Assembly: GCA_026391775.1 (NCBI GenBank)
Contig: JAPLDK010000033.1
Location: forward strand, 1-64,000
Reading direction: 5' to 3'
Origin: Bacteroidota bacterium
Lineage (GTDB): Bacteria; Bacteroidota; Bacteroidia; Bacteroidales; FEN-979
DNA length: 64,000 bases
The notes under the pieces are model-generated. The model did not search any database. It had not been told where the DNA came from and was given only the letters and a program-made list of their open reading frames with translations. Each line of letters opens with the position of its first letter. Position 1 is the stretch's first letter. The position numbers and the translations under genes are program-made. Shown piece after piece: positions 25,648-34,379 of the stretch.

Positions 25648-27168
25648 TTATAATTCGCAGTAAATACCGTCATCAGCCAGGTTTTTACAAGGGTACCGCC
25701 AGGTCATCTCCTTACCTTCAATCAGATCGTCGGCTTGTTCAGGTCCCCAGGTTCCTGCCGGATACCCATACAGAGGAACTTCATGCTCGTTTTTCCATGC
25801 TTCAATTACAGGGGCAAGAAATTTCCATGCTTCGAGCAACTCTTCGGTCCTTGCAAACAAGGTAGCATCCCCGTTTATCGAATCAAAGATCAGCCTTTCA
25901 TAAGCCGACGGGATTCTTTGATTTGAAAGATCTTTGTAGTGAAAATCCATATTAACATTCTGGACCTCAAAGCCGGCGCCAGGCGTTTTCATCCCGAATT
26001 TCAAAAGGATTCCTTCATCAGGCTGGATTCTAATAACCAGCTGATTCCAAGCCTGACGGTACCCGTGGCCCGAGAACAGAAAATGCGGGGTTGGTTTGAA
26101 ATGGATTACAACCTCGGTTACGCGGGTTGGCATCCGTTTGCCGGTGCGGATATAAAACGGAACTCCACCCCAGCGCCAGTTGTCAATATAAAACTTTAAT
26201 GCCGCAAAAGTCTCTGTGAGGGAGTCCGGGTCAACACCTTCTTCCTCCCGGTAGCCTTTTATGGCTTTGCCCTTAACCGTCGAGGATACGTATTGCCCTC
26301 GAATGGCGGAATTTCTCACATCTTCTCTTCGTATAGGCCTTAATGACTGTAAAACTTTTAATATTTCATTTCGTATGGCGGAAGGGTCCAGGGACGACGG
26401 CGGCTCCATGGCTGTGAGGGCGGCCACCTGCAACAAATGATTCTGAACCATATCACGCAGTGAACCTGAGCTGTCGAAGTACCCGCCCCGCTTCTCAACC
26501 CCTATGCTTTCCGCAGAAGTAATTTCAACATGATGTATATAATTCCTGTTCCACAAGGGTTCGAACATTCCGTTTGAAAATCTTGTGACCAGAAGATTCT
26601 GAACAGTTTCTTTGCCTAAGTAGTGGTCGATCCTGAACAACTGGCCCTCATCCCAGTCATTCAGCAACAGGTTTTTAAGTTTTATGGCAGATTCAAGATC
26701 ATAGCCAAATGGTTTTTCGATGATCAGCCGTTTCCAGCCATCGTCCTGCTGATGAAGGCCCACAGCCGCAAGATGTCGGGGGATTATGCCATACAAACTG
26801 GGAGGGGTTGACATATAAAAAACGGTATTTCCCCCTATCTGGAATTGGCTCCGCAACGTATCAAGCTCCTGCTTTAGTGTAAAATATGCTGAAACGTTAT
26901 CGAACTGAATGGCCGTATAATGAAGTTTTGCTGTGAATTCGTCAATTCCTGAAGCATCATCAATTTCCTTAAATTCATTGATGGCCGATTTCATTCCTTC
27001 CCTGAAATCCTCAGTTGTGATCATAGAACGGGAAACACCAAGAAGGATGAACCTTTCCGGCAATAATTTCTGGATATAGAGTGAGTATAAAGCGGGGATC
27101 AGCTTTCTTTTAGTTAAATCGCCGGAAGCTCCGAAGATGACATAGATAAGGCTATCGGTACTACTCAT
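25648..27168 (-). CDS. zwf: Glucose-6-phosphate 1-dehydrogenase
   Basis: This is a 506-residue protein of normal family length. The NADP-binding [18 protein letters not shown] is at the N-terminus, the substrate-binding/catalytic [13 protein letters not shown] is near residues 180-190, and YIRTGKRMP is in the C-terminal domain. It oxidises glucose 6-phosphate to 6-phosphogluconolactone, the first step of the oxidative pentose phosphate pathway. It sits between gnd (4 bp upstream) and pgl/pgi (2 bp downstream) on the minus strand, an arrangement that places the whole oxidative branch in one transcript. Confidence 0.97.
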   Translation of the reverse strand: MSSTDSLIYVIFGASGDLTKRKLIPALYSLYIQKLLPERFILLGVSRSMITTEDFREGMKSAINEFKEIDDASGIDEFTAKLHYTAIQFDNVSAYFTLKQELDTLRSQFQIGGNTVFYMSTPPSLYGIIPRHLAAVGLHQQDDGWKRLIIEKPFGYDLESAIKLKNLLLNDWDEGQLFRIDHYLGKETVQNLLVTRFSNGMFEPLWNRNYIHHVEITSAESIGVEKRGGYFDSSGSLRDMVQNHLLQVAALTAMEPPSSLDPSAIRNEILKVLQSLRPIRREDVRNSAIRGQYVSSTVKGKAIKGYREEEGVDPDSLTETFAALKFYIDNWRWGGVPFYIRTGKRMPTRVTEVVIHFKPTPHFLFSGHGYRQAWNQLVIRIQPDEGILLKFGMKTPGAGFEVQNVNMDFHYKDLSNQRIPSAYERLIFDSINGDATLFARTEELLEAWKFLAPVIEAWKNEHEVPLYGYPAGTWGPEQADDLIEGKEMTWRYPCKNLADDGIYCEL

Positions 27169-27172
27169 TTTG

Positions 27173-28075
27173 TTACTCTTTTATTTTGACGGCATGGCCA
27201 CCGAACTGGTTCCGGAGCGCTGCAAGCATCTTCATGGCAAAGGATTCCTTCTGCCGCGACTGGAAGCGGTTATACAGGGAAGCTGTGATTACATGGGCAG
27301 GTACGTCAAAATCAATAGCCGTTTGCACAGTCCAGCGTCCTTCCCCGCTATCCTGAACAAAATCTTCCAGGTAATCCAGTTTGGGATCTGCCTTAAGGGC
27401 ATCCACAGCCAGTTCCAGCAGCCATGACCGAACAACGCTTCCATATTGCCAGGCATCGGCGATTTTTGGCAAATCCAGGTCAAATGGAGTTTTTTCAAGG
27501 ATCTCAAACCCCTCGGCAAATGACTGCATCATTCCATATTCAATCCCGTTATGGACCATCTTCACCAGGTGGCCGGTGCCGGATATCCCGCAATAAACAT
27601 ATCCATGTTCGGGAGCCAGGGATTTGAACAAGGGTTCAGCATATTTCGCTGCTTCCCTGTTTCCCCCGTACATCAGGCAGTATCCGTTTTTCAGCCCCCA
27701 AACTCCGCCGCTTGTGCCGCAATCAATGTAATGGACGCCATGTAAAGCCGCTCTTCCGGCGCGGGCCTGTGTATCCCTCCAGTAAGAGTTTCCCCCGTCG
27801 ATAATGATATCCTCTTTGTTTAATAAGGTCAGAAGCAGATCAAGGTTATCGTCCACAGGTTTACCGGCAGGGACCATCATCCAGACGATTTTACGCCCGG
27901 GAAGTTTTTCGGTCAGGTCTTTTACAGAGGTGGCACCGATGGCACCCTTTTTGGAAATTTCATCAACGGTTGCGAGCGTCCTGTTCCATACCACTATTTC
28001 ATGATGATCGTTTAATAAGCGCCGGACCATATTAAAGCCCATCTTTCCTAGTCCGATAAACCCGATTCTCATCAT
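27173..28075 (-). CDS. gnd: 6-phosphogluconate dehydrogenase (decarboxylating), short type
   Basis: This is a 300-residue protein of the short GntZ/YqeC class rather than the 470-residue Gnd class. It has the Rossmann loop IGLGKMGFNMVRRL, then VPAGKPVDDNL, the substrate motif DGGNSYWRD, YIDCGTSGGVWGL, and KMVHNGIEYGMMQ with the catalytic Lys. It converts 6-phosphogluconate to ribulose 5-phosphate with reduction of NAD(P)+. It is the first gene of the operon with zwf and pgl/pgi. Two ATGs in a row (28075 and 28072) make the start uncertain by one codon. Confidence 0.95.
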   Translation of the reverse strand: MMRIGFIGLGKMGFNMVRRLLNDHHEIVVWNRTLATVDEISKKGAIGATSVKDLTEKLPGRKIVWMMVPAGKPVDDNLDLLLTLLNKEDIIIDGGNSYWRDTQARAGRAALHGVHYIDCGTSGGVWGLKNGYCLMYGGNREAAKYAEPLFKSLAPEHGYVYCGISGTGHLVKMVHNGIEYGMMQSFAEGFEILEKTPFDLDLPKIADAWQYGSVVRSWLLELAVDALKADPKLDYLEDFVQDSGEGRWTVQTAIDFDVPAHVITASLYNRFQSRQKESFAMKMLAALRNQFGGHAVKIKE

Positions 28076-28118
28076 TGGTTTTTTGATTTTAAAATGTTAA
28101 TATCATAAAGACAATCTT

Positions 28119-28126
28119 CAAATCTA
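28119..28126 (-). promoter_or_regulatory. Possible -7 element for the gnd operon
   Basis: On the minus strand the octamer TAGATTTG matches the Bacteroidota primary-sigma -7 consensus TAnnTTTG, 43 bp before the gnd ATG. No clear TTTG -33 element is present at the expected distance, where the upstream terminator lies, so this is tentative. Confidence 0.35.
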
Positions 28127-28142
28127 CAAAATATTGGTCATT

Positions 28143-28175
28143 AAAAAGCCCCGCGAAAATCACGAGGCTTTTTTT
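28143..28175 (-). terminator. Rho-independent terminator after the arsenic operon
   Basis: A G/C-rich stem with AAAAAGCC on one side and GGCTTTTT on the other is extended by CCG/CG-type pairs including one G-T wobble, and closed by a loop of about 7-9 bases. It has T-runs on both strands. It separates the end of the ars operon (acr3 stop at 28322) from the gnd promoter region and should work for minus-strand transcripts. Confidence 0.75.
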
Positions 28176-28280
28176 AACATTCTCTACGTGTTGGCTTGGC
28201 TTGTAGCCTTTGTGGCTTCAGAAGTCACAGTTTACGAAGAATAAGCTAAAAGTCAATTGTATGAGTCCTCGGTGCCCAAT

Positions 28281-28315
28281 ATCCTGCATCCTGTATCCTC
28301 TATCCCGTACCCTAC
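28281..28315. repeat. Degenerate heptamer tandem repeat, five units
   Basis: Consecutive 7-mers ATCCTGC, ATCCTGT, ATCCTCT, ATCCCGT and ACCCTAC form a period-7 array directly after the acr3 stop codon (minus strand). It is non-coding and lies between the stop and the terminator. Short heptamer arrays of this kind occur in intergenic DNA of several bacterial groups; no function is claimed. Confidence 0.6.
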
Positions 28316-28321
28316 AGGAAA

Positions 28322-29368
28322 TTACACCGAAACTTTAAAATACTTCACTTTGAATCTTAACGCCACATTCACCAGGGCGATCAGCACCGGCACCTCCACC
28401 AAAGGACCGATGACAGCTGCAAAGGCTTCACCTGAATTTATCCCGAAAACAGCAATGGCAACGGCAATAGCCAGCTCGAAATTGTTGCTTGCCGCTGTAA
28501 ACGAAAGTGTCGCTGACTGTTCGTATGTTGCTCCAACCCTTTTACCCATCCAGAACGATACCAGGAACATGATCACAAAGTAAATGCATAAAGGAATAGC
28601 AATGAGAATGACATCCAGGGGGATCCTGATAATGTATTCCCCTTTGAGCGAAAACATCACGAGTATGGTGAAAAGCAAGGCTAAGAGGGTAAGCGGACTG
28701 ATTTTCGGAATAAATTTCGTATGATACCACTCCTTGCTTTTTATCCTTATAAGGATGAATCTCGTGAGAAATCCCGCCAGGAAAGGTATCCCAAGATATA
28801 TGAAAACACTTTTGGCAATTTGTAATATAGTGATATTCTCAACGATGCTGTTCGTAGGAAGCCCGAACCATGCAGGGAAAACAGCAATGAAAAGCCAGGC
28901 ATATAATGAAAAAAACAAGACCTGGAAGATGGAATTGAAAGCCACAAGCCCGGCACAATATTCGGTATCGCCTTTAGCCAGTTCGTTCCATACGATTACC
29001 ATGGCAATGCATCGGGCAAGGCCGATCAGGATCAGCCCGTACATATAGTCTATGTTAAATTGCAGGAAAATAATGGCCAGGAGAAACATAAGCACCGGCC
29101 CTATCAGCCAGTTCTGGACTAATGACAACCCTAATACCCTGGTGTTTTTAAACACATCGCCCAACTCCTCATATTTAACTTTGGCCAGGGGAGGATACAT
29201 CATCACGATGAGTCCGATGGCAATAGGGATATTGGTCGTTCCCGACGACATGGAGTTCCAGAAGCCGGCAATACCTGGATAAAGCCATCCCCAAAAAACA
29301 CCAATAGCCATAGCCAGAAAGATCCATAAGGTCAGATAACGGTCTAAAAATTTCAGTCTTGTTTTCAT
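28322..29368 (-). CDS. acr3: ACR3-family arsenite efflux permease
   Basis: This is a 348-residue membrane protein with about ten hydrophobic helices. The conserved ACR3 arsenite-translocation cysteine is Cys120 in [18 protein letters not shown], and the N-terminal [17 protein letters not shown] and [11 protein letters not shown] are family landmarks. It extrudes As(III) across the inner membrane. Unlike ArsB, ACR3 is not classically tied to ArsA, but here it follows arsA and arsC and is the last gene of the operon, 4 bp after arsC. A terminator follows about 150 bp downstream. Confidence 0.95.
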   Translation of the reverse strand: MKTRLKFLDRYLTLWIFLAMAIGVFWGWLYPGIAGFWNSMSSGTTNIPIAIGLIVMMYPPLAKVKYEELGDVFKNTRVLGLSLVQNWLIGPVLMFLLAIIFLQFNIDYMYGLILIGLARCIAMVIVWNELAKGDTEYCAGLVAFNSIFQVLFFSLYAWLFIAVFPAWFGLPTNSIVENITILQIAKSVFIYLGIPFLAGFLTRFILIRIKSKEWYHTKFIPKISPLTLLALLFTILVMFSLKGEYIIRIPLDVILIAIPLCIYFVIMFLVSFWMGKRVGATYEQSATLSFTAASNNFELAIAVAIAVFGINSGEAFAAVIGPLVEVPVLIALVNVALRFKVKYFKVSV

Positions 29369-29372
29369 ATTG

Positions 29373-29789
29373 TCAAATTTTCAGGTCATTATAAAACTGC
29401 ATAAATCTTGCCCTGATCTCATCCCTCACCCTGCGGTAAACCGCCATCACCTCATCCGCAGTCCCCACAGCATCTGCAGGATCGTCAAAGCCGATATGCA
29501 AACGATGTCTAACATTCCCGATAAATACTGGGCAAATTTCTTTGGCCCCGTCACAAACCGTGATCACATAATCAAATGGCTCGGCAACAAAAAGATCGAC
29601 ATTTTTAGGTTTGTTTTCAGAGATATCAATCCCCGCTTCTTTCATGGCTGCCACTGCATTGGGGTTGGGCCGTAATGCAGGTTTTGTTCCTGCTGAATAT
29701 ACTTCAAGCCCGGGATCAAAGGATCTCAAAAATCCTTCCGCCATCTGGCTGCGGCAGGAGTTTCCGGTACAGAGGATCAGGATTTTCAT
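29373..29789 (-). CDS. arsC: Arsenate reductase, thioredoxin-coupled LMW-PTP type
   Basis: This is a 138-residue protein with the CX5R phosphatase loop CTGNSCR near the N-terminus and the redox-shuttle cysteines in [12 protein letters not shown]. This is the pattern of the Staphylococcus pI258-type arsenate reductase that uses thioredoxin. It reduces As(V) to As(III) for export. The ATG at 29789 ([11 protein letters not shown]) is preferred over a TTG at 29801 because it places the catalytic loop at the usual distance. It lies between arsA and acr3. Confidence 0.93.
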   Translation of the reverse strand: MKILILCTGNSCRSQMAEGFLRSFDPGLEVYSAGTKPALRPNPNAVAAMKEAGIDISENKPKNVDLFVAEPFDYVITVCDGAKEICPVFIGNVRHRLHIGFDDPADAVGTADEVMAVYRRVRDEIRARFMQFYNDLKI

Positions 29790-29817
29790 AATTGAATTCA
29801 AGGTTATGAATAAAACA

Positions 29818-31536
29818 TTAATTCCGATTACTCCATTTGATCAGGGCAGCATGATTGTTTGACAACTGTTTTACTCTTTCAATCCATCTTAATTCGTGCA
29901 TTGCTTTCTCCCTGAGAAATGGATTTTTTGTCTCAATCATTGAAAAACAGGCATTCACTACCCACCATTTATTATGAATTCCGGCACGTTGCAAGTCTTT
30001 CTGCAACCTTTCAGCTTCAAATACCGGTGTCGCTTCCGGCAGGGTCACAATAACAACCTCGGTTTCCTGAGGATTACGCAATCTCGGTAACAGATTCCGA
30101 ACGGCTTCAGAACTGTCACCCTGGGTTCGCTGTACTTCGCGATGGTAACTTTCCGTTGCATCAAGCAATAACAATGTATGTCCTGTGGGAGCAGTATCAA
30201 TAACGACAATCTCCTGGCCGGCTTTTTCCACAATCCGGGCAAATGCTTTAAAAACAGCTATCTCCTGGGTACATGGGGAGCGTAAATCTTCTTCAATGTA
30301 TTCCATATCAGAGGCTGAAATTGCTCCTGCCATTTTAGACCGGACCTCATTTTTATACTCTTCCAATACTTCGGTTTCATCTATTTTGCTGACACTAATT
30401 CCAGAATCAATTGCGTCATCATAGTTTAAATGATTAGCAGGATCTGTTGTTGTTAAATGAACTTTCGAACCTCTTTTGGCTAAACCTATTGCTATTTTAG
30501 TAGCTAAGGTAGTTTTCCCAACACCTCCTTTACCCATAACAAATACAACCCTTTTACCTGTATGGTAAAGGTCATCAATGAGATCTTCTGCCGTCAATTC
30601 ATTAGTTAATAGTCTATAACCAGAATCCTTGTCAGTAAGCACATCCTCATACAGCATCCTTCGTATATTACCGATATTTGAAAGATTATATGAACGCATA
30701 GGCACTGTAAATAAAGGGTACTTTCTCAGAGAATCAGGAATTTGTAATAAAGCCTCCTGTTGATTTTCATGAAGTTGTTTTGAAACCATATCCGATTCAT
30801 CCACATCCTGGAGGATGGCGTTGATAACAAGAATCTGGTTTTTAATTCCCAATTCCCGGAGCTCAGAAGATGAACGTGCTGCCTCCAGGAGCGGAGATAT
30901 CTCAGGCCTGCTGACCAATATCAAATTTGTTTCCTTCTCATTAGCTAAAGTCTGAACCGCTTGTTTATAAATTTCCTTTCTTTGCTCGAGCCCCGACAGC
31001 TGACCTAAACAGGAAGCTCCATGTGTACTTTCACTTATAAATGTACTCCAGGCCGATGGCAATTGTAACATTCTTAATGCATGACCGGTTGGAGCTGTAT
31101 CGAAAATAATATGGTCATATTGATCATGCTTTACGGGGTCGGTTATAAAGTCAGAAAATTCGTTGAAGGCTGCGATCTCAACGGTACATGAACCCGATAA
31201 TTGCTCTTCCATGTTTTGAATGACACTTATTGGAAGTTTTCCGCGGAATGGGCCTACAACGCTTTCTTTATATACAGCGGCAGCCTCTTCCGGATCAAGA
31301 TTAACAACAGTCAATCCGGGAACTTCCAGAATTTGCACACCTTCACCATTTAGTGGTTGGTTGAATACGTCTTGCAGGTTCGATGCAGGATCAGTGCTGA
31401 TGAGTAATATCTTTTTCCCTGAATCGGCCAAACCAATTGCCGTTGAACAGGCAAGCGAAGTCTTGCCAACTCCACCTTTCCCGGTAAAGAACAAATATTT
31501 TGTTACTGCTGTTTCAGATACGTTAAATGGTTTCAT
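29818..31536 (-). CDS. arsA: Arsenical pump-driving ATPase
   Basis: This is a 572-residue protein with two homologous ATPase halves. Each has a P-loop (FFTGKGGVGKTSLA near residue 16 and VMGKGGVGKTTLA near 333) and a DTAPTGH signal-transduction motif. The three cysteines that bind As(III) in E. coli ArsA have counterparts: Cys117 (GSCTVEIAAF), Cys176 (GASCLGQL) and the Cys in SPCTQEIAVF. It energises arsenite export and receives As(III) from ArsD, encoded 14 bp upstream. Length and layout are normal. Confidence 0.96.
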   Translation of the reverse strand: MKPFNVSETAVTKYLFFTGKGGVGKTSLACSTAIGLADSGKKILLISTDPASNLQDVFNQPLNGEGVQILEVPGLTVVNLDPEEAAAVYKESVVGPFRGKLPISVIQNMEEQLSGSCTVEIAAFNEFSDFITDPVKHDQYDHIIFDTAPTGHALRMLQLPSAWSTFISESTHGASCLGQLSGLEQRKEIYKQAVQTLANEKETNLILVSRPEISPLLEAARSSSELRELGIKNQILVINAILQDVDESDMVSKQLHENQQEALLQIPDSLRKYPLFTVPMRSYNLSNIGNIRRMLYEDVLTDKDSGYRLLTNELTAEDLIDDLYHTGKRVVFVMGKGGVGKTTLATKIAIGLAKRGSKVHLTTTDPANHLNYDDAIDSGISVSKIDETEVLEEYKNEVRSKMAGAISASDMEYIEEDLRSPCTQEIAVFKAFARIVEKAGQEIVVIDTAPTGHTLLLLDATESYHREVQRTQGDSSEAVRNLLPRLRNPQETEVVIVTLPEATPVFEAERLQKDLQRAGIHNKWWVVNACFSMIETKNPFLREKAMHELRWIERVKQLSNNHAALIKWSNRN

Positions 31537-31550
31537 TTTCTTCCCGGATT

Positions 31551-31880
31551 TCAGGATACCTGAGGAATGAATTCAAGATTAACCCCTGTCCATTCGGTGA
31601 GCTGTTCATTGGTAGGATACTTTTTGGCAACTTCCAGTTTGCCATCCACAAGCGTTATCGGAAGGGCATCGGCACCATTCTCCTGTAGAAATTTGTTCAC
31701 TACTGAGTTATCGACATAAAGCTGAGGTACATCCCGTAAATTATGACGCATAATCTCCACATCTTTACGTTTAAGCGCTTCAACTGCCGCTGCAATTCTC
31801 ATTAAATCAGGATTAATATTGGGGCCGCATAATCCCGTAGGACAACACAGAGCCGGGTCAAAAATTTCGATCTTCTTCAT
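31551..31880 (-). CDS. arsD: Arsenic metallochaperone ArsD
   Basis: This is a 109-residue protein. The As(III)-binding vicinal pair Cys12-Cys13 and Cys18 stand in DPALCCPTGLCG, exactly the numbering of the plasmid R773 ArsD. ArsD hands arsenite to ArsA and raises its affinity. It is the first gene after a 79-bp gap that contains a copy of the putative ArsR operator, so arsD-arsA-arsC-acr3 may have its own promoter in addition to read-through from arsR. Confidence 0.94.
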   Translation of the reverse strand: MKKIEIFDPALCCPTGLCGPNINPDLMRIAAAVEALKRKDVEIMRHNLRDVPQLYVDNSVVNKFLQENGADALPITLVDGKLEVAKKYPTNEQLTEWTGVNLEFIPQVS

Positions 31881-31906
31881 GATCTGTTTTTGTTTATGAT
31901 TCGTTA

Positions 31907-31922
31907 TTCGTAGAAAAACGAA
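31907..31922. promoter_or_regulatory. Putative ArsR operator in front of arsD
   Basis: TTCGTagaaaaACGAA is a perfect 5-bp inverted repeat with a 6-base spacer. It has the same architecture and nearly the same sequence as the site at 33677-33694 in front of arsR. It starts 27 bp upstream of the arsD ATG (minus strand). A further direct half-site TTCGTTA precedes it. Confidence 0.6.
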
Positions 31923-31959
31923 GTATTAAGATAAAAAATTCATTTTATGATATTCATGG

Positions 31960-32658
31960 TCATAAAAAGAAAATGAGGATGTAATAGATCCCAACCAGAA
32001 TAAATAAGACCGCTACCACCCTGCGAAACCAGAGTTCAAACACTTTGATCCGGTTGTAAAGCTTCCCAACATTTCCCACGGCATAAGCCAGGAGCCAGGC
32101 AAAAATGATCACAGGCAAGCCGGTGGCAAACGCAAAAACCACGGGGAGGTACAAACCTGTCGGACTGGCTATTGTAATAGGGATCAGCATGGCGAAATAA
32201 AGGACCCCGCTGTATGGGCAGAAGGCCATTGCAAAGATAATTCCTAGTATCAGTGTACCCCGGTAGCTTCGCTTGCTGTGCTCGCCCATCTTTTCAGCCA
32301 GCCCGGAAAAACCGGGGAACCTGATCTTAATAACGTCCAGCATGAAAAGCCCGATCAGTATAAGCAGGGGGCCCAGCAGCTTTTCGCCCCAGCCCTGGAA
32401 CAGCAGGCTGACTTTCATCTTGCTGGCACCGAAATAAAGTATCACTCCCAGCCCGGTGTACGAAATCGCCCTTCCCAGCGTATATACAAGTCCTTTAATA
32501 AATACTCGCCGCCGGTTCTCAATATCCCGGCTGATAAACCCTATGGCTGAAATATTAGTGGCCAGCGGACAGGGGCTGATGGCAGTCATCAAACCCAGGA
32601 TAAAGGCCGTGAGCGTAGCATACTGTGAATTCTCTAAAATCGCCTGAAGATATTGCAT
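31960..32658 (-). CDS. arsG: ArsG-family (aromatic aminobenzylarsenical) efflux permease
   Basis: This is a 232-residue membrane protein of the CcdA/DsbD-transmembrane superfamily with six or so helices. The paired cysteines stand in AISPCPLATNIS and AFCPYSGVLYF. Its position directly after ArsF-like and ArsE-like genes in an ars operon identifies the ArsG group. ArsEFG was described in Shewanella putrefaciens for reduction and efflux of nitroaromatic and aminoaromatic arsenicals. A general role in moving reducing power across the membrane, as in CcdA, remains an alternative. Confidence 0.8.
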   Translation of the reverse strand: MQYLQAILENSQYATLTAFILGLMTAISPCPLATNISAIGFISRDIENRRRVFIKGLVYTLGRAISYTGLGVILYFGASKMKVSLLFQGWGEKLLGPLLILIGLFMLDVIKIRFPGFSGLAEKMGEHSKRSYRGTLILGIIFAMAFCPYSGVLYFAMLIPITIASPTGLYLPVVFAFATGLPVIIFAWLLAYAVGNVGKLYNRIKVFELWFRRVVAVLFILVGIYYILIFFL

Positions 32659-32682
32659 AATTTTCGCTATCTCGCTATTTCG

Positions 32683-33078
32683 CTATTTAATCAGGCTGTC
32701 TACTGCCTTTTTGATCTCAGCTGTAAGCTTTTCCTGACTATCATTGGCATACAGGAATCCCTTATCGGTAAGGTTGATTTTCTTGTCGCCGCAGATCACG
32801 ATCAGGGTCTGGCCGTCAATACTGTATTTTTTACCCAGGGCCTCCCCTGATTTCTCGTCAAGATTAACACTCTGAAAACTTATCTCTCCCTTCTTCAGCT
32901 TCTCGGGATACAGCGTCTCCACTGATTTTTTAGACACATTCTCCACATTCTGGCAGGTAGTGCATCTCCTTGTAAAATGAAAATAATACACTTCAATTTT
33001 TCCGCCGGCAGGTGGATTTATGGCAAACATAGCTGTACAGCTTAGGATTGCCAGGAACAACAAAAGACTTTTATTCAT
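32683..33078 (-). CDS. arsF: ArsF-family exported thioredoxin-like protein
   Basis: This is a 131-residue protein with a signal peptide (MNKSLLLFLAILSCTAMFA) and a thioredoxin-like domain that carries a CTTC redox motif (FTRRCTTCQNVEN). Together with ArsE it belongs to the set proposed to reduce nitrophenyl arsenicals before export through ArsG. It lies 10 bp after arsE and 24 bp before arsG. The export signal suggests the periplasm, with electrons probably supplied through ArsG; this route is inference. Confidence 0.8.
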   Translation of the reverse strand: MNKSLLLFLAILSCTAMFAINPPAGGKIEVYYFHFTRRCTTCQNVENVSKKSVETLYPEKLKKGEISFQSVNLDEKSGEALGKKYSIDGQTLIVICGDKKINLTDKGFLYANDSQEKLTAEIKKAVDSLIK

Positions 33079-33088
33079 GGTAATGGGT

Positions 33089-33322
33089 TTAAGCGGTTAA
33101 TATTTTTTTGATTTCGTCTGCGGATGGCACCCGCCCTTTGACAACCACCTTTTCGTCAACGACAAGGGCCGGAGTTGACATGACCCCGTATTTCATGATC
33201 TCCAGGATGTCTTCAACCTTTGTGATGCTGGCGTTGATTCCGTTTTTTTCCACGACTTCGCGTGTGATTTTGTCGAGGGACTTGCACTTAGCACATCCCG
33301 TACCCAGGATCTTTATTTCCAT
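33089..33322 (-). CDS. arsE: Small thioredoxin-fold protein (TM0996/MTH895 type), ArsE
   Basis: This is a 77-residue redox protein with the CAKC motif (GTGCAKCKSLDKITREV) and the cis-Pro segment VMSTPALVVDEKVV typical of the MTH895 family. I chose the ATG at 33322 (MEIKILGTGC) because the longer frame overlaps arsR and adds 15 non-conserved residues. In the ArsEFG module this protein is one of the two redox partners. It lies 10 bp after arsR. Confidence 0.8.
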   Translation of the reverse strand: MEIKILGTGCAKCKSLDKITREVVEKNGINASITKVEDILEIMKYGVMSTPALVVDEKVVVKGRVPSADEIKKILTA

Positions 33323-33332
33323 TATATCAGTT

Positions 33333-33665
33333 TTAACATGTATCTCCTGAAAATACCTTACGCTCATAAAACCTGTGAAACAGCTCCCCGGCTTCTTCCC
33401 AGTTCTTTTGGTTGATGCAGTATTTTATATAGGGCGGATTGATCTCTCCCTGGATCAGGCCGGCCTTTTTCAACTCCTTCAAATGTTCCGACAAGGTGGA
33501 GCGTGCAATAGGAAGCTCCTCTGCCATGTCCCCGCTGTAACAGCATTTCCCGATGCTCCCGGCAAGAAAATCAAGTATGAATATCCTTACCGGATGCGCC
33601 ATTGCTTTTGAATACAGCGCCATCTTTTCCTGGGACTCAGTCGCAAACTTCTTTTTTGATGTCAT
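33333..33665 (-). CDS. arsR: ArsR-family metalloregulator
   Basis: This is a 110-residue winged-helix repressor. The helix-turn-helix is recognisable in MAEELPIARSTLSEHLKELKKAGL. Cysteines suitable for As(III) sensing are Cys41-Cys42 (GKCCYSGDM) and Cys83, a different arrangement from the CVCDLC of E. coli ArsR. It is the first gene of the eight-gene ars operon. An inverted repeat starts 12 bp upstream of its ATG and recurs before arsD, which suggests autorepression released by arsenite or antimonite. Confidence 0.92.
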   Translation of the reverse strand: MTSKKKFATESQEKMALYSKAMAHPVRIFILDFLAGSIGKCCYSGDMAEELPIARSTLSEHLKELKKAGLIQGEINPPYIKYCINQKNWEEAGELFHRFYERKVFSGDTC

Positions 33666-33676
33666 TGCATTTAGTA

Positions 33677-33694
33677 TTTCGTAGAATAACGAAA
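33677..33694. promoter_or_regulatory. Putative ArsR operator in front of arsR
   Basis: TTTCGTagaataACGAAA is a perfect 6-bp inverted repeat with a 6-base spacer, 12-29 bp upstream of the arsR ATG. On the minus strand a TAATTTCG sequence, one base off the -7 consensus, lies just upstream, so the repeat would overlap the transcription start. The same element recurs before arsD. Confidence 0.65.
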
Positions 33695-33795
33695 CGAAAT
33701 TACGGATTTTTTAGAATCTCATCAAGGAAATGCCAAAAAAATCATGAATATTCAGTCTGGATAACTGATTTATAAAACTGGATGAACCCTCCTGG

Positions 33796-34290
33796 TTATA
33801 CGTATCGGTATTGATTACCGCACGATTCCAGCGATTCAACCAGTTCGGCCATTAATGCAAGAAGCCTTTTTGATTTTGCCTTGCCCAGGCGTTTTTCAAA
33901 TTCGGCCGTCATCTGTTTGTTTGCTTCCCATATTTTCATCAGCGCATCCGCTCCTTTGTCGGTAAGTGAAATAATGTTGCAGCGGCTGTCCTGCTCGTTG
34001 TGAGCAATGGTGATTAGTTCATGTTTCAGCATTTCCTGTACAAGCTTGCTCATGGCCTGCTTTGAGACTTTTGCCCGTCGTGCCATCCCGCTGTTTGAAA
34101 CCCCTTCAAGCCCTATCGTGAACAACAGGTGGATATGGCTTGGCCCCATATGCTGCAATCCCAGCCTGGGCAAAAGCCCGTCGTCCCATACCACGAGGTA
34201 ACGGTATAAGAAATAAATTTGTCGTCCGAAACTTTCTTCTTTGGAAGGCATTTTTGCGACTACTTTTTTTCTGACTGATTTTGAGAGCAT
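33796..34290 (-). CDS. MarR-family transcriptional regulator
   Basis: This is a 164-residue protein with a MarR winged helix (HIHLLFTIGLEGVSNSGMARRAKVSKQAMSKLVQEM), wing residues DSRCNIISLTDKG and flanking dimerisation helices. It is divergently transcribed from an EmrA-EmrB-TolC operon with 89 bp between the starts, a common arrangement for a repressor of a drug efflux pump. The inducer cannot be deduced. Confidence 0.88.
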   Translation of the reverse strand: MLSKSVRKKVVAKMPSKEESFGRQIYFLYRYLVVWDDGLLPRLGLQHMGPSHIHLLFTIGLEGVSNSGMARRAKVSKQAMSKLVQEMLKHELITIAHNEQDSRCNIISLTDKGADALMKIWEANKQMTAEFEKRLGKAKSKRLLALMAELVESLESCGNQYRYV

Positions 34291-34336
34291 TGAAAAATAA
34301 TATAAAAATTTTAGTCAACCTGATTGTCTATATTTC

Positions 34337-34351
34337 GTCAACTTAGTTTAC
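34337..34351. promoter_or_regulatory. Possible MarR operator between marR and emrA-like genes
   Basis: GTCAACTTAGTTTAC is a 15-bp palindrome with one mismatched pair, in the divergent promoter region. A second GTCAAC half-site lies about 25 bp upstream. The position and near-dyad fit a MarR-type site for the adjacent regulator; there is no direct evidence of binding. Confidence 0.4.
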
Positions 34352-34379
34352 TTTTACAAAAATATAAAAAACTATTTAC

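Noticed and set aside
28281..28315. Heptamer array as a CRISPR or direct-repeat cassette
   Set aside because: The units are contiguous 7-mers with no spacers, and no cas genes are present.
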